Source of the DNA: Peptococcus simiae
GTDB lineage: Bacteria > Bacillota > Peptococcia > Peptococcales > Peptococcaceae
Length of the DNA stretch: 64,000 nt
Direction of reading: 5' to 3'
NCBI RefSeq assembly: GCF_046097595.1
Contig: NZ_JBJUVG010000002.1
Span: forward strand, 62,001-126,000
The position numbers were made by a program, and so were the translations under genes. Positions 15,979 through 23,840 of the stretch are shown here, piece by piece. The notes beneath the pieces are model-generated. The model did no database searches. It was not told where the DNA came from and was given only the letters and a program-made list of their open reading frames with translations. Positions within the stretch are counted from its first letter, which is position 1. Every line of letters starts with the position of its first letter.

Positions 15979-17346
15979 ATGAAACTGAGCCTAACCCCAA
16001 CAGAAATTTTTGAAACCATCCATATGGTCTCTGAGGAGAACCTGGATATTCGCACCATTACCATGGGTATTTCTTTGCGGGACTGTATCTCGAGAAATGT
16101 GGATGATGTTTCCCGCCGGATTTATGACAAGATCACCCGGTATGCAGAACACTTAGTGGAAACTGGTGAAGCGATTTCTGCTGAGTATGGGATTCCCATT
16201 ATCAATAAAAGGGTGTCTGTAACGCCAATCTCCATTATTGGCGAAGCCTGTGATAAACGGGACTATGTGGCCCTGGCCAAGGCCCTGGACCGTGCCGCCA
16301 AGACCGTCGGTGTGGACTTTTTGGGGGGCTTTTCCGCCCTGGTCCAAAAGGGGATGACGGATGCTGAGCGGGAGCTCATTGCCAGCATTCCGGAAGCCTT
16401 GGCTGAGACAGACCTGGTTTGCTCTTCAGTCAATGTAGGGTCCAGCAAAGCCGGCATTAATATGGATGCAGTGGCCTTCCTGGGCGATATTATCAAGGAA
16501 ACGGCTGAGCGGACCAAGGATAGGGAAGCCTTGGGCTGTGCCAAGTTTGTTGCCTTTTGTAACGCTGTTGAAGATAACCCCTTTATGGCCGGGGCCTTTC
16601 ACGGGATTGGTGAAGGGGCAGCGGTCTTAAGCGTTGGGGTTAGCGGTCCGGGCGTTGTCCTGGCAGCCCTCCAGAATCGAGAAGAAGAGAGCTTTGATGC
16701 TATTGCTGAGCGCATTAAGCGGATGGCCTATAAGATTACCCGCAGCGGCGAAATGGTCGGGCGGGTCGCAGCTGACCGCCTGGGGGTCCCCTTTGGGATT
16801 GTTGACTTGTCCTTGGCGCCGACGCCGGCGGTCGGTGATTCGGTGGCGGATATCCTGGAAGCCATTGGCCTGGAACGGGTAGGGGCCCATGGGACGACAG
16901 CGGCCCTAGCCATGCTCAATGACGCGGTTAAAAAAGGCGGTGCCATGGCCAGCTCCCATGTAGGGGGCCTGTCAGGTGCCTTTATTCCGGTCAGTGAAGA
17001 TGCCGGGATGATCCGTGCAGCAGAAGAGGGGGCCTTATCTTTTGATAAGCTCGAGGCCATGACCTCAGTTTGCTCGGTCGGCATTGATATGGTCGCCATT
17101 CCTGGCGATACCCCGGCGTCGACCATTGCAGCCATGATTGCTGACGAAGCAGCCATCGGTATGATTAACCGTAAAACGACTGCGGTCAGGGTTATTCCTG
17201 TGCCGGGTAAGACCGTTGGCGACAAGGTCGAATTTGGCGGTCTCTTAGGCTACGCGCCTATTATGGATGTGAGCAGCTATAGCTCGGATGTTTTTGTCGC
17301 ACGTGGCGGTCGGATTCCGGCGCCCATTCATGCGCTGAATAATTAA
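15979..17346 (+). CDS. UPF0210 (DUF711) family protein
   Basis: A 455 aa protein matching the UPF0210/DUF711 family along its whole length, with LDIRTITMGISLRDC near the N-terminus, GGFSALVQKG, CSSVNVGSSKAGINMDAV, and GAHGTTAALAMLNDAVKKGG. The family has been linked by fold to glycyl-radical enzymes of the pyruvate formate-lyase type, but its reaction is unknown as far as I can tell, and I see no obvious C-terminal glycyl radical motif. It pairs with the ACT gene upstream, which suggests amino-acid-linked control. Confidence 0.9.
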   Translation: MKLSLTPTEIFETIHMVSEENLDIRTITMGISLRDCISRNVDDVSRRIYDKITRYAEHLVETGEAISAEYGIPIINKRVSVTPISIIGEACDKRDYVALAKALDRAAKTVGVDFLGGFSALVQKGMTDAERELIASIPEALAETDLVCSSVNVGSSKAGINMDAVAFLGDIIKETAERTKDREALGCAKFVAFCNAVEDNPFMAGAFHGIGEGAAVLSVGVSGPGVVLAALQNREEESFDAIAERIKRMAYKITRSGEMVGRVAADRLGVPFGIVDLSLAPTPAVGDSVADILEAIGLERVGAHGTTAALAMLNDAVKKGGAMASSHVGGLSGAFIPVSEDAGMIRAAEEGALSFDKLEAMTSVCSVGIDMVAIPGDTPASTIAAMIADEAAIGMINRKTTAVRVIPVPGKTVGDKVEFGGLLGYAPIMDVSSYSSDVFVARGGRIPAPIHALNN

Positions 17347-17361
17347 TCGGGAGGACCTGCT

Positions 17362-17721
17362 GTGGTTTTTTTTGGCAAGAAAAAGGACGAAGAATCGCCG
17401 GATATTCGGTATCAAGAGGCAAGGGATGAGCTGCAAAATATGGTCGATGACAGTGGATCGAACCAGGAAAAGTTTGACAAGCTCATCGCTGCTATGGACA
17501 AGGCCCGGTTGGCGGAATACGCCAGTTATATTGCCCATCCTTTCCGCTTATTATTCATGAATTTCCTTATTGGTCTGGCCAGAGGTTTGGGGGGCACTAT
17601 CGGGTTGGCCCTGGTCCTGACCATTGCCGGTATGATTTTGAAAAATATCATAACCATGAACCTGCCAGGTATTAGCGAATGGCTTGCCCAACTCCTGTCC
17701 ATGGTCAATAGTTTTGAATAG
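17362..17721 (+). CDS. Small membrane protein, DUF5665-like
   Basis: A 119 aa protein with a charged N-terminal half (KKKDEESPDIRYQEARDEL), a middle segment YASYIAHPFRLLFMNFLIGLARGLG, then one strongly hydrophobic helix GLALVLTIAGMILKNII. The pattern resembles DUF5665 proteins of Clostridia. Start is GTG 17362, 7 bases after GGGAGG. It overlaps no other gene but is followed within 10 bases by lspA. Function unknown. Confidence 0.75.
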   Translation: MVFFGKKKDEESPDIRYQEARDELQNMVDDSGSNQEKFDKLIAAMDKARLAEYASYIAHPFRLLFMNFLIGLARGLGGTIGLALVLTIAGMILKNIITMNLPGISEWLAQLLSMVNSFE

Positions 17722-17731
17722 GCCTATGAAT

Positions 17732-18181
17732 ATGAAATTTTGGGCAGCAGTGCTGTCTCTTATCGGCCTGGACCAGGTGACCAAGTGGGTCGTTCGCCAA
17801 GAGCTGGCCTTGGGTGAATCCATTCCGGTGATTCCTTCGGTCATGTCATTCACTTATATCGAAAATCCAGGGGCGGCCTTTGGCATCTTAGCCGGTAATC
17901 GGGGTCTTTTTATTGTGATTACCCTTGTCTTGCTGGCTGTCCTGGTTTGGTACCGGTCCCAGGCCCGTCAGCGGTCTATTTGGCTGGATAGCGCCACAGC
18001 CTTGATTATTGCCGGGGCCCTTGGCAACTTGATTGACCGCCTGGTTAAGGGACGGGTGACGGATTTTTTTGATTTCCATGTTTTCCCGATTTTTAATGTA
18101 GCGGATATTGCAGTGACTTGTGGTGTTGGATTAATGGTGGTGTATATTCTAAAGTATGAATCCGATGCAAAACCATCATGA
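17732..18181 (+). CDS. lspA: Lipoprotein signal peptidase LspA
   Basis: Aspartyl protease of the inner membrane that removes signal peptides from prolipoproteins. The 149 aa protein has four hydrophobic helices, ENPGAAFGIL, GALGNLIDR, and the two catalytic acids D111 (GRVTDFFDFH) and D125 (FNVADIAV). ATG 17732 is favoured by TAGG about 9 bases upstream; ATG 17726 is nearly as good, and the open frame reaches back into the upstream gene. It overlaps the rluD-type gene by 26 bases. A likely substrate, the lipoprotein at 46844, is also in this window. Confidence 0.96.
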   Translation: MKFWAAVLSLIGLDQVTKWVVRQELALGESIPVIPSVMSFTYIENPGAAFGILAGNRGLFIVITLVLLAVLVWYRSQARQRSIWLDSATALIIAGALGNLIDRLVKGRVTDFFDFHVFPIFNVADIAVTCGVGLMVVYILKYESDAKPS

Positions 18182-19076
18182 CTTAAAAGTGAGAGCGGGC
18201 CGGGATATTCGGCTGGACCTTTGGCTGGCAGCTGAATTGGACACGAGCCGGTCTTCCGTCCGGAAGGCTGTCAAAGAGGGCCGGGTCTTTGTCAATGGCC
18301 AGCCGGTCAGCAAGGCCGGGCATCTCCTGCAAGAGGGGGATAACCTTCAAGTAGAGGCCCCATCTTTAATCCACCTGACACCTGTAGACATGCACTTAGA
18401 CATATTGTATGAAGATGACCAGCTTCTTGTCGTCAATAAACCAGCGGGCCTCTTGGTCCACCCAAGTGGCAATGACGGTGAGCCAACGCTTGTTCATGGC
18501 CTCCTCGCTCATACCCGGCTATCGGCAGGTAGTGAGTATTACCGGCCGGGGATTGTTCATCGGCTGGATCGGGATACCTCTGGGGCCTTATTGGTTGCCA
18601 AGACGGACCGAGCCCATGTAAAACTGGCCGCGGGATTTCAGTCCCACCGGTTTTTACGGCGCTACTTAACCATCGTAGAGGGTTGCCTGCCCTTTGCTTT
18701 TCACCGGGTTCAGGCGCCGATAGGTCGGATTACAGGCCACCCCTTTAAACGTGAAATCAAGCCCGAAGGCCGCTTGGCCATCAGCGACATCGATTGCTTG
18801 GCTTACAGTGAGGGTTACTCTTTAGCCGCGGTTCGTCTGTGGACGGGTCGCACCCACCAGGTGCGCCTCCACATGGCCCATCTTGGCCATCCCTGTCTGG
18901 GCGACTGGCTCTATGGGGAGAAGAGAACGGACCTGGGCTTTAAGGGGCAGGCTTTACATAGTTGGGAGCTGCAGTTCACTCATCCGGAAACGAACCGGCT
19001 CATAACAATCTTTGCACCGCCGATTGGGGTGATGGAAAAAGCCCTTTTGGATCATTTTTCCTATTATCATTTTTAA
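18156..19076 (+). CDS. RluD/RluA-family pseudouridine synthase
   Basis: A 306 aa enzyme with an N-terminal S4 RNA-binding domain (about 13-70, RLDLWLAAELDTSRSSVRKA) and a catalytic domain with HRLDRDTSGALLVAKT; catalytic aspartate is D140. RHxRxL-type elements and GRTHQVRLHMAHLGHP follow. RluD-type enzymes modify 23S rRNA helix 69; the exact target cannot be told from sequence. The first ATG (18156) lies inside lspA, and ATG 18165 is an alternative. A LysR gene follows 13 bases later. Confidence 0.93.
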   Translation: MNPMQNHHDLKVRAGRDIRLDLWLAAELDTSRSSVRKAVKEGRVFVNGQPVSKAGHLLQEGDNLQVEAPSLIHLTPVDMHLDILYEDDQLLVVNKPAGLLVHPSGNDGEPTLVHGLLAHTRLSAGSEYYRPGIVHRLDRDTSGALLVAKTDRAHVKLAAGFQSHRFLRRYLTIVEGCLPFAFHRVQAPIGRITGHPFKREIKPEGRLAISDIDCLAYSEGYSLAAVRLWTGRTHQVRLHMAHLGHPCLGDWLYGEKRTDLGFKGQALHSWELQFTHPETNRLITIFAPPIGVMEKALLDHFSYYHF

Positions 19077-19089
19077 AGGGGGAGACTTT

Positions 19090-20025
19090 TTGTTAAGTGA
19101 CAGCTTGAAGGTATTTATTACTGTTGCCGAAAAGAAAAACTTTTCTAAAGCCGCTAAAGCACTCAACCTGACCCAGCCAGCCATTAGCTTTCAAATACAA
19201 ACCCTGGAGCAGTACTACCAAACCATGCTTTTTGACCGGGTCAACCGGCATGTTAAGCTAACGGAAGCCGGCGAACTTTTATTAGAGTACGCCCTTTCCA
19301 TGAATGACCTGCAAAGCCAATTGGAGCGGAAGATGCAACAACTGACTGGTCATGTGAAAGGGACCCTGATGATTGGGGCCAGCCGGACGGTTGGCGAATA
19401 TGTTATGCCTCATGTTATCTGCGCCTTCAAAAAAGAATATAGCGATGTGGATATCACTCTGGAAATTCATAATACAAGAGAGGTGGAAGACCTCGTTTTA
19501 TCCAAGTACCTTGATGTGGGGCTGGTTGAAAGCCAGGTCAAACATGAGGAATTAATGTTCCAAAGTATTTTAGACGATGAGCTTGTGGTTGTTGTGCCAG
19601 GAAACCACCCCTGGGCTGAAAAAGAAGAGGTCCACCTGGAAGAGTTAACCGGGGAGCCCTTTATTATCCGTGAACCGGGTTCCGGCAGCCGGCTTATCTT
19701 TGAACAGGCCTTGATTGATGCGGAGTTTGACATTGAATCCCTGAATATCATTATGGAAATCGGCAATATTACTGCCATTAAATCAGCCATTATTGGTGGC
19801 CTGGGGATTTCTGTTATGAGTAAGTGGGCTGTTCAAGACCTGGTTCAAGCGGACCTGGCCTCTATTGTCCGGATTAAGGAAGTGCCCATGCCCCGCCGCT
19901 TCAATATCCTGCTGAATGAAAGCCACTTTGAATCAGAGGCTTGCAGCCACTTTATCCAGTACCTGGCCCAAGCCAATGTAGAGCAAATTTTAGGGAGCAC
20001 GGAGGAGGTGGAGCATGTTAAATGA
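19090..20025 (+). CDS. LysR-family transcriptional regulator (first of tandem pair)
   Basis: A 311 aa regulator with the N-terminal winged helix-turn-helix NFSKAAKALNLTQPAISFQIQ (about 17-37) and a periplasmic-binding-like effector domain (about 90-300) of the CysB/CysL type. Start is TTG 19090 after GGGGGAG. Near-identical architecture to the next gene, which overlaps it by 11 bases; the two are clearly paralogous by eye. LysR regulators usually control neighbouring genes, so the CBS-ThrE genes downstream are candidate targets. Ligand unknown. Confidence 0.93.
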   Translation: MLSDSLKVFITVAEKKNFSKAAKALNLTQPAISFQIQTLEQYYQTMLFDRVNRHVKLTEAGELLLEYALSMNDLQSQLERKMQQLTGHVKGTLMIGASRTVGEYVMPHVICAFKKEYSDVDITLEIHNTREVEDLVLSKYLDVGLVESQVKHEELMFQSILDDELVVVVPGNHPWAEKEEVHLEELTGEPFIIREPGSGSRLIFEQALIDAEFDIESLNIIMEIGNITAIKSAIIGGLGISVMSKWAVQDLVQADLASIVRIKEVPMPRRFNILLNESHFESEACSHFIQYLAQANVEQILGSTEEVEHVK

Positions 20026-20911
20026 CAGCATTCGGGTCTTTTTAATGGTTGTTGAAAAGAAAAGTTTTTCTAAGGCAGCCAAGGCCCTCTTTTTGACTCA
20101 GCCGGCGGTTAGCTTTCAGATTCAAATGCTGGAAGAACACTACAGCACCCGGTTATTTGACCGGGTCAGCCGTAACATTATCCTAACAGAAAGCGGGGAG
20201 CTGCTGTATAAATTTGCGACAGAGATGAGCAATATGCAGCAGAACCTGGAAAGGGATATGCAGGAATTAAACAGCAGCATCATCGGCCGCTTGCGGATTG
20301 GGGCCAGCAATACCATCGGTGAGTATATTGCGCCTTATATCCTGGGGACCTTTAAAAAGAGACACCCCAAGGTGACCCTTTCCCTAGATGTATCCAATTC
20401 AGATGAAATAGAAATGGCCATCCATGGGACCACCCTCGATGTGGGCCTTGTTGAAGGGCCTCCTGTCGGTAAAGACTTGGAATCCATCCCCTTTTTAGAT
20501 GATGAATTGGTCGTCATCACCAGCCCGGACCACCCTTGGGCCAAGTTGGACAGTATTTCCGTCTTTGAACTCGACAAGTACCCCTTTATTTCCAGAGAAA
20601 AGGGGTCCGGTACCCGGGCGGAAATTGAGCACCACTTGAAGCTGGCCGGTTTTTCCGCCAATAATTTAAACGTGATCATGCGTTTGGGCAGCACGACAGC
20701 CCTTAAGACAGCGGTTAAAATAGGCCATGGCTTCACCATCCTCTCCCGCTGGGCTATCAAGAACGAGTTAAAGGCAGGGACTCTGTCTATGACTACGTTA
20801 AAAGAAGACGAATTCAAGCGGCGGTTCCGGATTGTCTACCATAAAAAGAAATTTAAAACCCAGGCCAATGAAGAATTCTTACGCTTTTTGAAAACAGAGC
20901 ATTTCTTTTAA
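20015..20911 (+). CDS. LysR-family transcriptional regulator (second of tandem pair)
   Basis: A 298 aa regulator. The helix-turn-helix SFSKAAKALFLTQPAVSFQI (about 17-36) is almost the same as in the upstream paralogue, while the effector domain has diverged more, in keeping with different ligands. Shared landmarks include IGASNTIGEYIAPYIL and DDELVVITSPDHPWA. ATG 20015 lies inside the previous gene, 4-5 bases after GGAGGAGGTGG. Co-expression of two paralogous LysR proteins could allow mixed oligomers. Confidence 0.93.
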   Translation: MLNDSIRVFLMVVEKKSFSKAAKALFLTQPAVSFQIQMLEEHYSTRLFDRVSRNIILTESGELLYKFATEMSNMQQNLERDMQELNSSIIGRLRIGASNTIGEYIAPYILGTFKKRHPKVTLSLDVSNSDEIEMAIHGTTLDVGLVEGPPVGKDLESIPFLDDELVVITSPDHPWAKLDSISVFELDKYPFISREKGSGTRAEIEHHLKLAGFSANNLNVIMRLGSTTALKTAVKIGHGFTILSRWAIKNELKAGTLSMTTLKEDEFKRRFRIVYHKKKFKTQANEEFLRFLKTEHFF

Positions 20912-20958
20912 GCCTGTTTTCTTACCTGACATACTTCACTTGTAAGGGGGTTGTCACC

Positions 20959-21420
20959 ATGTTAGCAAAAGATATTATGACCAAAGATGTGATTACAGTG
21001 TCACCGGCTATGGATTTGAAGGAAGTGGCGGAAATCTTTATCCGGCATAATATTAGCGGGGCCCCGGTTGTTGATAGCCAAAAGCGCTTAGTTGGGGTTA
21101 TCACAGAAGGGGACTTAGTGAAGCAGCAAAGACCGCTGCAAAAACCCTTATATTTAATGTTTTTAGACAGTGCCTTTCCCATTAATCAACGGGAAATCAA
21201 GGAAGAGATCAAGGTCATCACAGCCGGTAAGGTGGAAGAGCTGATGTCTTCCGAGCCAATCACCTTGCCTGAGTATGCGGATGTCTCCGAACTGGCTCAG
21301 GTGATGCTGAGCAAAAAAATTAACCGTCTACCGATTGTTAATGAAGAGGATGAACTCTTGGGCATTGTTACCCGCCAAGATATTATTCGGGCTACCTACC
21401 TAGGGGAAGATAATGACTGA
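20959..21420 (+). CDS. CBS-domain pair protein, upstream of ThrE-type exporter
   Basis: A 153 aa protein of two CBS repeats: MLAKDIMTKDVITVSPAMDL with APVVDSQKRLVGVITEGDLV, then SSEPITLPEYADV with LPIVNEEDELLGIVTRQDII. A central insert of about 30 residues (DSAFPINQREIKEEIKVI) separates them, as in the CBS proteins found in many Clostridia. Its stop overlaps the start of the next gene by 8 bases, so it may regulate or be co-made with the exporter. Ligand unknown. Confidence 0.88.
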   Translation: MLAKDIMTKDVITVSPAMDLKEVAEIFIRHNISGAPVVDSQKRLVGVITEGDLVKQQRPLQKPLYLMFLDSAFPINQREIKEEIKVITAGKVEELMSSEPITLPEYADVSELAQVMLSKKINRLPIVNEEDELLGIVTRQDIIRATYLGEDND

Positions 21421-22231
21421 ACTGCTGCAAGCAAAAGAGCAGGTTAAAGTCCACCCTGAAATCGCCTACCACCAGCTTTTGAGTCTTACCATTAAACTGG
21501 GTGTCCTGCTCTTGACCAATGGGGCGGAAATATACCGGGTGGAAGAATCCATGCAGAGGATCTTAAATGCCTATGGCATCGCAACGACGGATGTTTTTGC
21601 TATTCCAAACCTCATTATTATTTCCATGGAAACGCCTGAGCAGGCGACGGTGACGAAAACCAAGAGGGTCTACGCTCGGGCAACCAATTATGATATCGTT
21701 TGTGAGGTCAATGACTATGTCCGCCACATCTGCGCAGAAAAACCATCCCTAGCAGATATCGACAAACGAATTAAGGAAATCCGCAATCGCCCCGTATATG
21801 GCTTCCCCATGCAGCTTTTTGCAGCGGCAATGGTGGGCTTTGCCTTTACTCTCTTTTTTGGGGGGAGCTTTCTGGATGCCGTCATTGGGATGACTGCCGT
21901 ACTTCTGGCCAAGGCCCTTTGCATCCAGATGGAACGTTTCCATGCCAATAGCTTTTTTGTCACCGTTGTGGCCAGTTTTATTCACACCACAGTTGTTACC
22001 GGCTGTTCCTTATTTATCCCCGGCCTACAATTGGGGAAAATCATTACCGGAACCCTGATGATTCTCGTTCCCGGGGTAGCCTTTACGACAGCCATTCGTG
22101 ACGTCATTGCCCGAGACCTCCTCGCCGGTATGGTGGCAGGTATTGAATGCCTCTTGGTCGGTTGTGCGATTGCCATCGGGAGTACGGTAGGCTACTGGGT
22201 CGTATCGGAAGGGTGGAAGTGGTTAACATGA
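21413..22231 (+). CDS. ThrE-type threonine/serine exporter, N-terminal half (ThrE_1/DUF1212)
   Basis: A 272 aa protein: a soluble region of about 130 residues (GAEIYRVEESMQRIL, FAIPNLIIISM) followed by about five membrane helices. The family hallmark is LTNGAEIYRVEESM. In Corynebacterium ThrE, this half and the next gene product are one chain; here they are split, with a 4-base ATGA overlap. Predicted role is export of threonine, serine or related small amino acids, by family only. Confidence 0.88.
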   Translation: MTELLQAKEQVKVHPEIAYHQLLSLTIKLGVLLLTNGAEIYRVEESMQRILNAYGIATTDVFAIPNLIIISMETPEQATVTKTKRVYARATNYDIVCEVNDYVRHICAEKPSLADIDKRIKEIRNRPVYGFPMQLFAAAMVGFAFTLFFGGSFLDAVIGMTAVLLAKALCIQMERFHANSFFVTVVASFIHTTVVTGCSLFIPGLQLGKIITGTLMILVPGVAFTTAIRDVIARDLLAGMVAGIECLLVGCAIAIGSTVGYWVVSEGWKWLT

Positions 22232-22689
22232 TTTATGTATTCGCTTTTTTTTCCAGCTTAGGCTTTGCCCTTTTATATAATTTGCGGGGGCGGCTGTTAT
22301 TTTGGACCGCCTTAGGTGGTGCCCTTGGTAAATTGGCTTTTGACCTGAATGTCATTGCCGGTGAAGCCTTTGACTTCTTTACGGCTTCCATCGCCTTAGC
22401 CATTTATGCCGAGGTTATGGCCAGACTGACCAAGGTGCCGGTGATGGTCTACCTCATTGTCGGGGTCTTGCCCATTGTGCCGGGGGCCGGGGTCTACCGG
22501 GCCATAGAAAACTTTATCGCCGGGAATATTTCTGTATCGATGGGCTATGCAACCGATTCCTTGGTTGCTTGTGGCTGTATTGCCCTAGCCTTTATCCTGG
22601 TATCCTCAACCGTACGTATATTTAAACTGCGCCGGCTGCCGCTTTTAAAGCAGCACATCAAATCAGATATCCGGCCTAAAATGAGATAG
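22228..22689 (+). CDS. ThrE-type threonine/serine exporter, C-terminal half (ThrE_2/DUF3815)
   Basis: A 153 aa protein with five hydrophobic segments, including LPIVPGAGVYRAIENFIAGN, a ThrE_2 hallmark. The ATG at 22228 overlaps the stop of the ThrE_1 gene (ATGA) and is preferred over a longer open frame starting at 22147, because the extra N-terminus overlaps the previous gene and is not membrane-like. The two halves together probably form one exporter. Confidence 0.88.
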   Translation: MIYVFAFFSSLGFALLYNLRGRLLFWTALGGALGKLAFDLNVIAGEAFDFFTASIALAIYAEVMARLTKVPVMVYLIVGVLPIVPGAGVYRAIENFIAGNISVSMGYATDSLVACGCIALAFILVSSTVRIFKLRRLPLLKQHIKSDIRPKMR

Positions 22690-22702
22690 TAGCGGAGGAT
22701 TT

Positions 22703-23137
22703 ATGAGTAACGAGCTTGTTCAAGTCCTGTGTCGTGGCCTGCTGGATGAACTGGAATCAGCAGATGCCTTCGTATGTATGGCACAGGAAATCAGTCGGCT
22801 TGATTTGAAACTACAGTTTATCCAGTATGCCCAGGAAGAATTGAGTCATGCCAGCTATCTGTCGGCCCTGCTAGGGCGGCTGGCTCCTGACCTGGTCTGT
22901 GCATCCCCATCTGAGCCGCCCGATTTTTCTGAAGGCCTCATGGCCTTTATGGTCACCTACCTGGCCAAGGAAGAAGCGGCGGTTTTTTATTACGAAACTT
23001 TATTGAATATGGTCGAAAAAGACGATGACAGAGCTATATTAAAGCGCATTTACGAGGAAGAGAAGGGCCATTATGAAGATTTGACCGAAATCATCAAGGC
23101 CCATGCAGTGGATATTATGGAGGCCGGATATGCATAA
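22703..23137 (+). CDS. Ferritin-like/rubrerythrin-type diiron protein
   Basis: A 144 aa all-helical protein. Diiron ligand spacing fits the ferritin-like four-helix bundle: E16 or E18 in helix 1, EELSH with E46 and H49 in helix 2, KEEAAVFYYE (E91, E98) in helix 3, and EEEKGH with E120 and H123 in helix 4. No rubredoxin CxxC domain is attached, unlike classical rubrerythrin. It may bind iron or reduce peroxide, or act as a sensor. The gene overlaps the following histidine kinase gene by 8 bases. Fold likely, exact role unknown. Confidence 0.8.
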   Translation: MSNELVQVLCRGLLDELESADAFVCMAQEISRLDLKLQFIQYAQEELSHASYLSALLGRLAPDLVCASPSEPPDFSEGLMAFMVTYLAKEEAAVFYYETLLNMVEKDDDRAILKRIYEEEKGHYEDLTEIIKAHAVDIMEAGYA

Positions 23138-23840
23138 GTCCAAGGCGGATGAATGGGTTTATTATGTGGCGGAAATCGGCCACGAGTTACGGACTCCCTT
23201 AAATATTATTAAAGGCTTTGCGGAATTATTGGACCGGGAAGTTGCCGGTGACCTGAATCCTAAGCAGCGCATTTATACGAAAAAAATCATGCGCGAATCA
23301 GATGCCTTACTAGAGACCATCAACCAACTCTTGGACTGGGCCCGGATTTCCAGCGACCAGTTGGATCTGGCACTAGCCCCTACAGACCTTTACCTGATGG
23401 GGCTGGAAATCCAGGGGCAGTTTGAGCTGCGGATGCAGGATACCGGGGTTCAGCTGGTGAACGACATCCCTAAGGGGACCCAGGTCGACCTGGACCCGAA
23501 TAAGTTTCGCCAGGTCCTGGTCAATATTGTTGATAATGCCTTTAAGTTTACCCCGCCTGGTGGGTCTATTACCTTATCCATCCGGGACCTGGCTGAAGGG
23601 ATCTGCTTGGATATTCAGGATACTGGGTCCGGGATGACCCCTGACCAGCTTGGCCATATTTTTAAGGCCTTTGATACAGCCAGCAAAAACGTTGAGAAAG
23701 AAGGCCATGGCGCTGGTCTAGGCCTTTGGATCGCTAAGTCTATTGTAGAAGCCCATGGCGGCCAATTAACGGCTACCAGCACCCTTGGGGAAGGTTCCAC
23801 CTTTACCATTTACCTACCAAAGGAAGCGGATGAATTATGA
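23130..23840 (+). CDS. Soluble orphan histidine kinase
   Basis: A 236 aa kinase made of just HisKA and HATPase domains. The H-box is EIGHELRTPLN with phospho-acceptor H18, and the ATP site is seen in NIVDNAFKFTP (N-box), DTGSGMT (G1), and GHGAGLGLWIAKSIVEAHGG (G2). There is no sensor domain, membrane helix or receiver domain, and no response regulator is in the window. ATG 23130 has GGAGG six bases upstream and lies inside the ferritin-like gene; it overlaps the Fe-S gene by 4 bases. Input may come from a partner protein. Confidence 0.92.
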   Translation: MHKSKADEWVYYVAEIGHELRTPLNIIKGFAELLDREVAGDLNPKQRIYTKKIMRESDALLETINQLLDWARISSDQLDLALAPTDLYLMGLEIQGQFELRMQDTGVQLVNDIPKGTQVDLDPNKFRQVLVNIVDNAFKFTPPGGSITLSIRDLAEGICLDIQDTGSGMTPDQLGHIFKAFDTASKNVEKEGHGAGLGLWIAKSIVEAHGGQLTATSTLGEGSTFTIYLPKEADEL

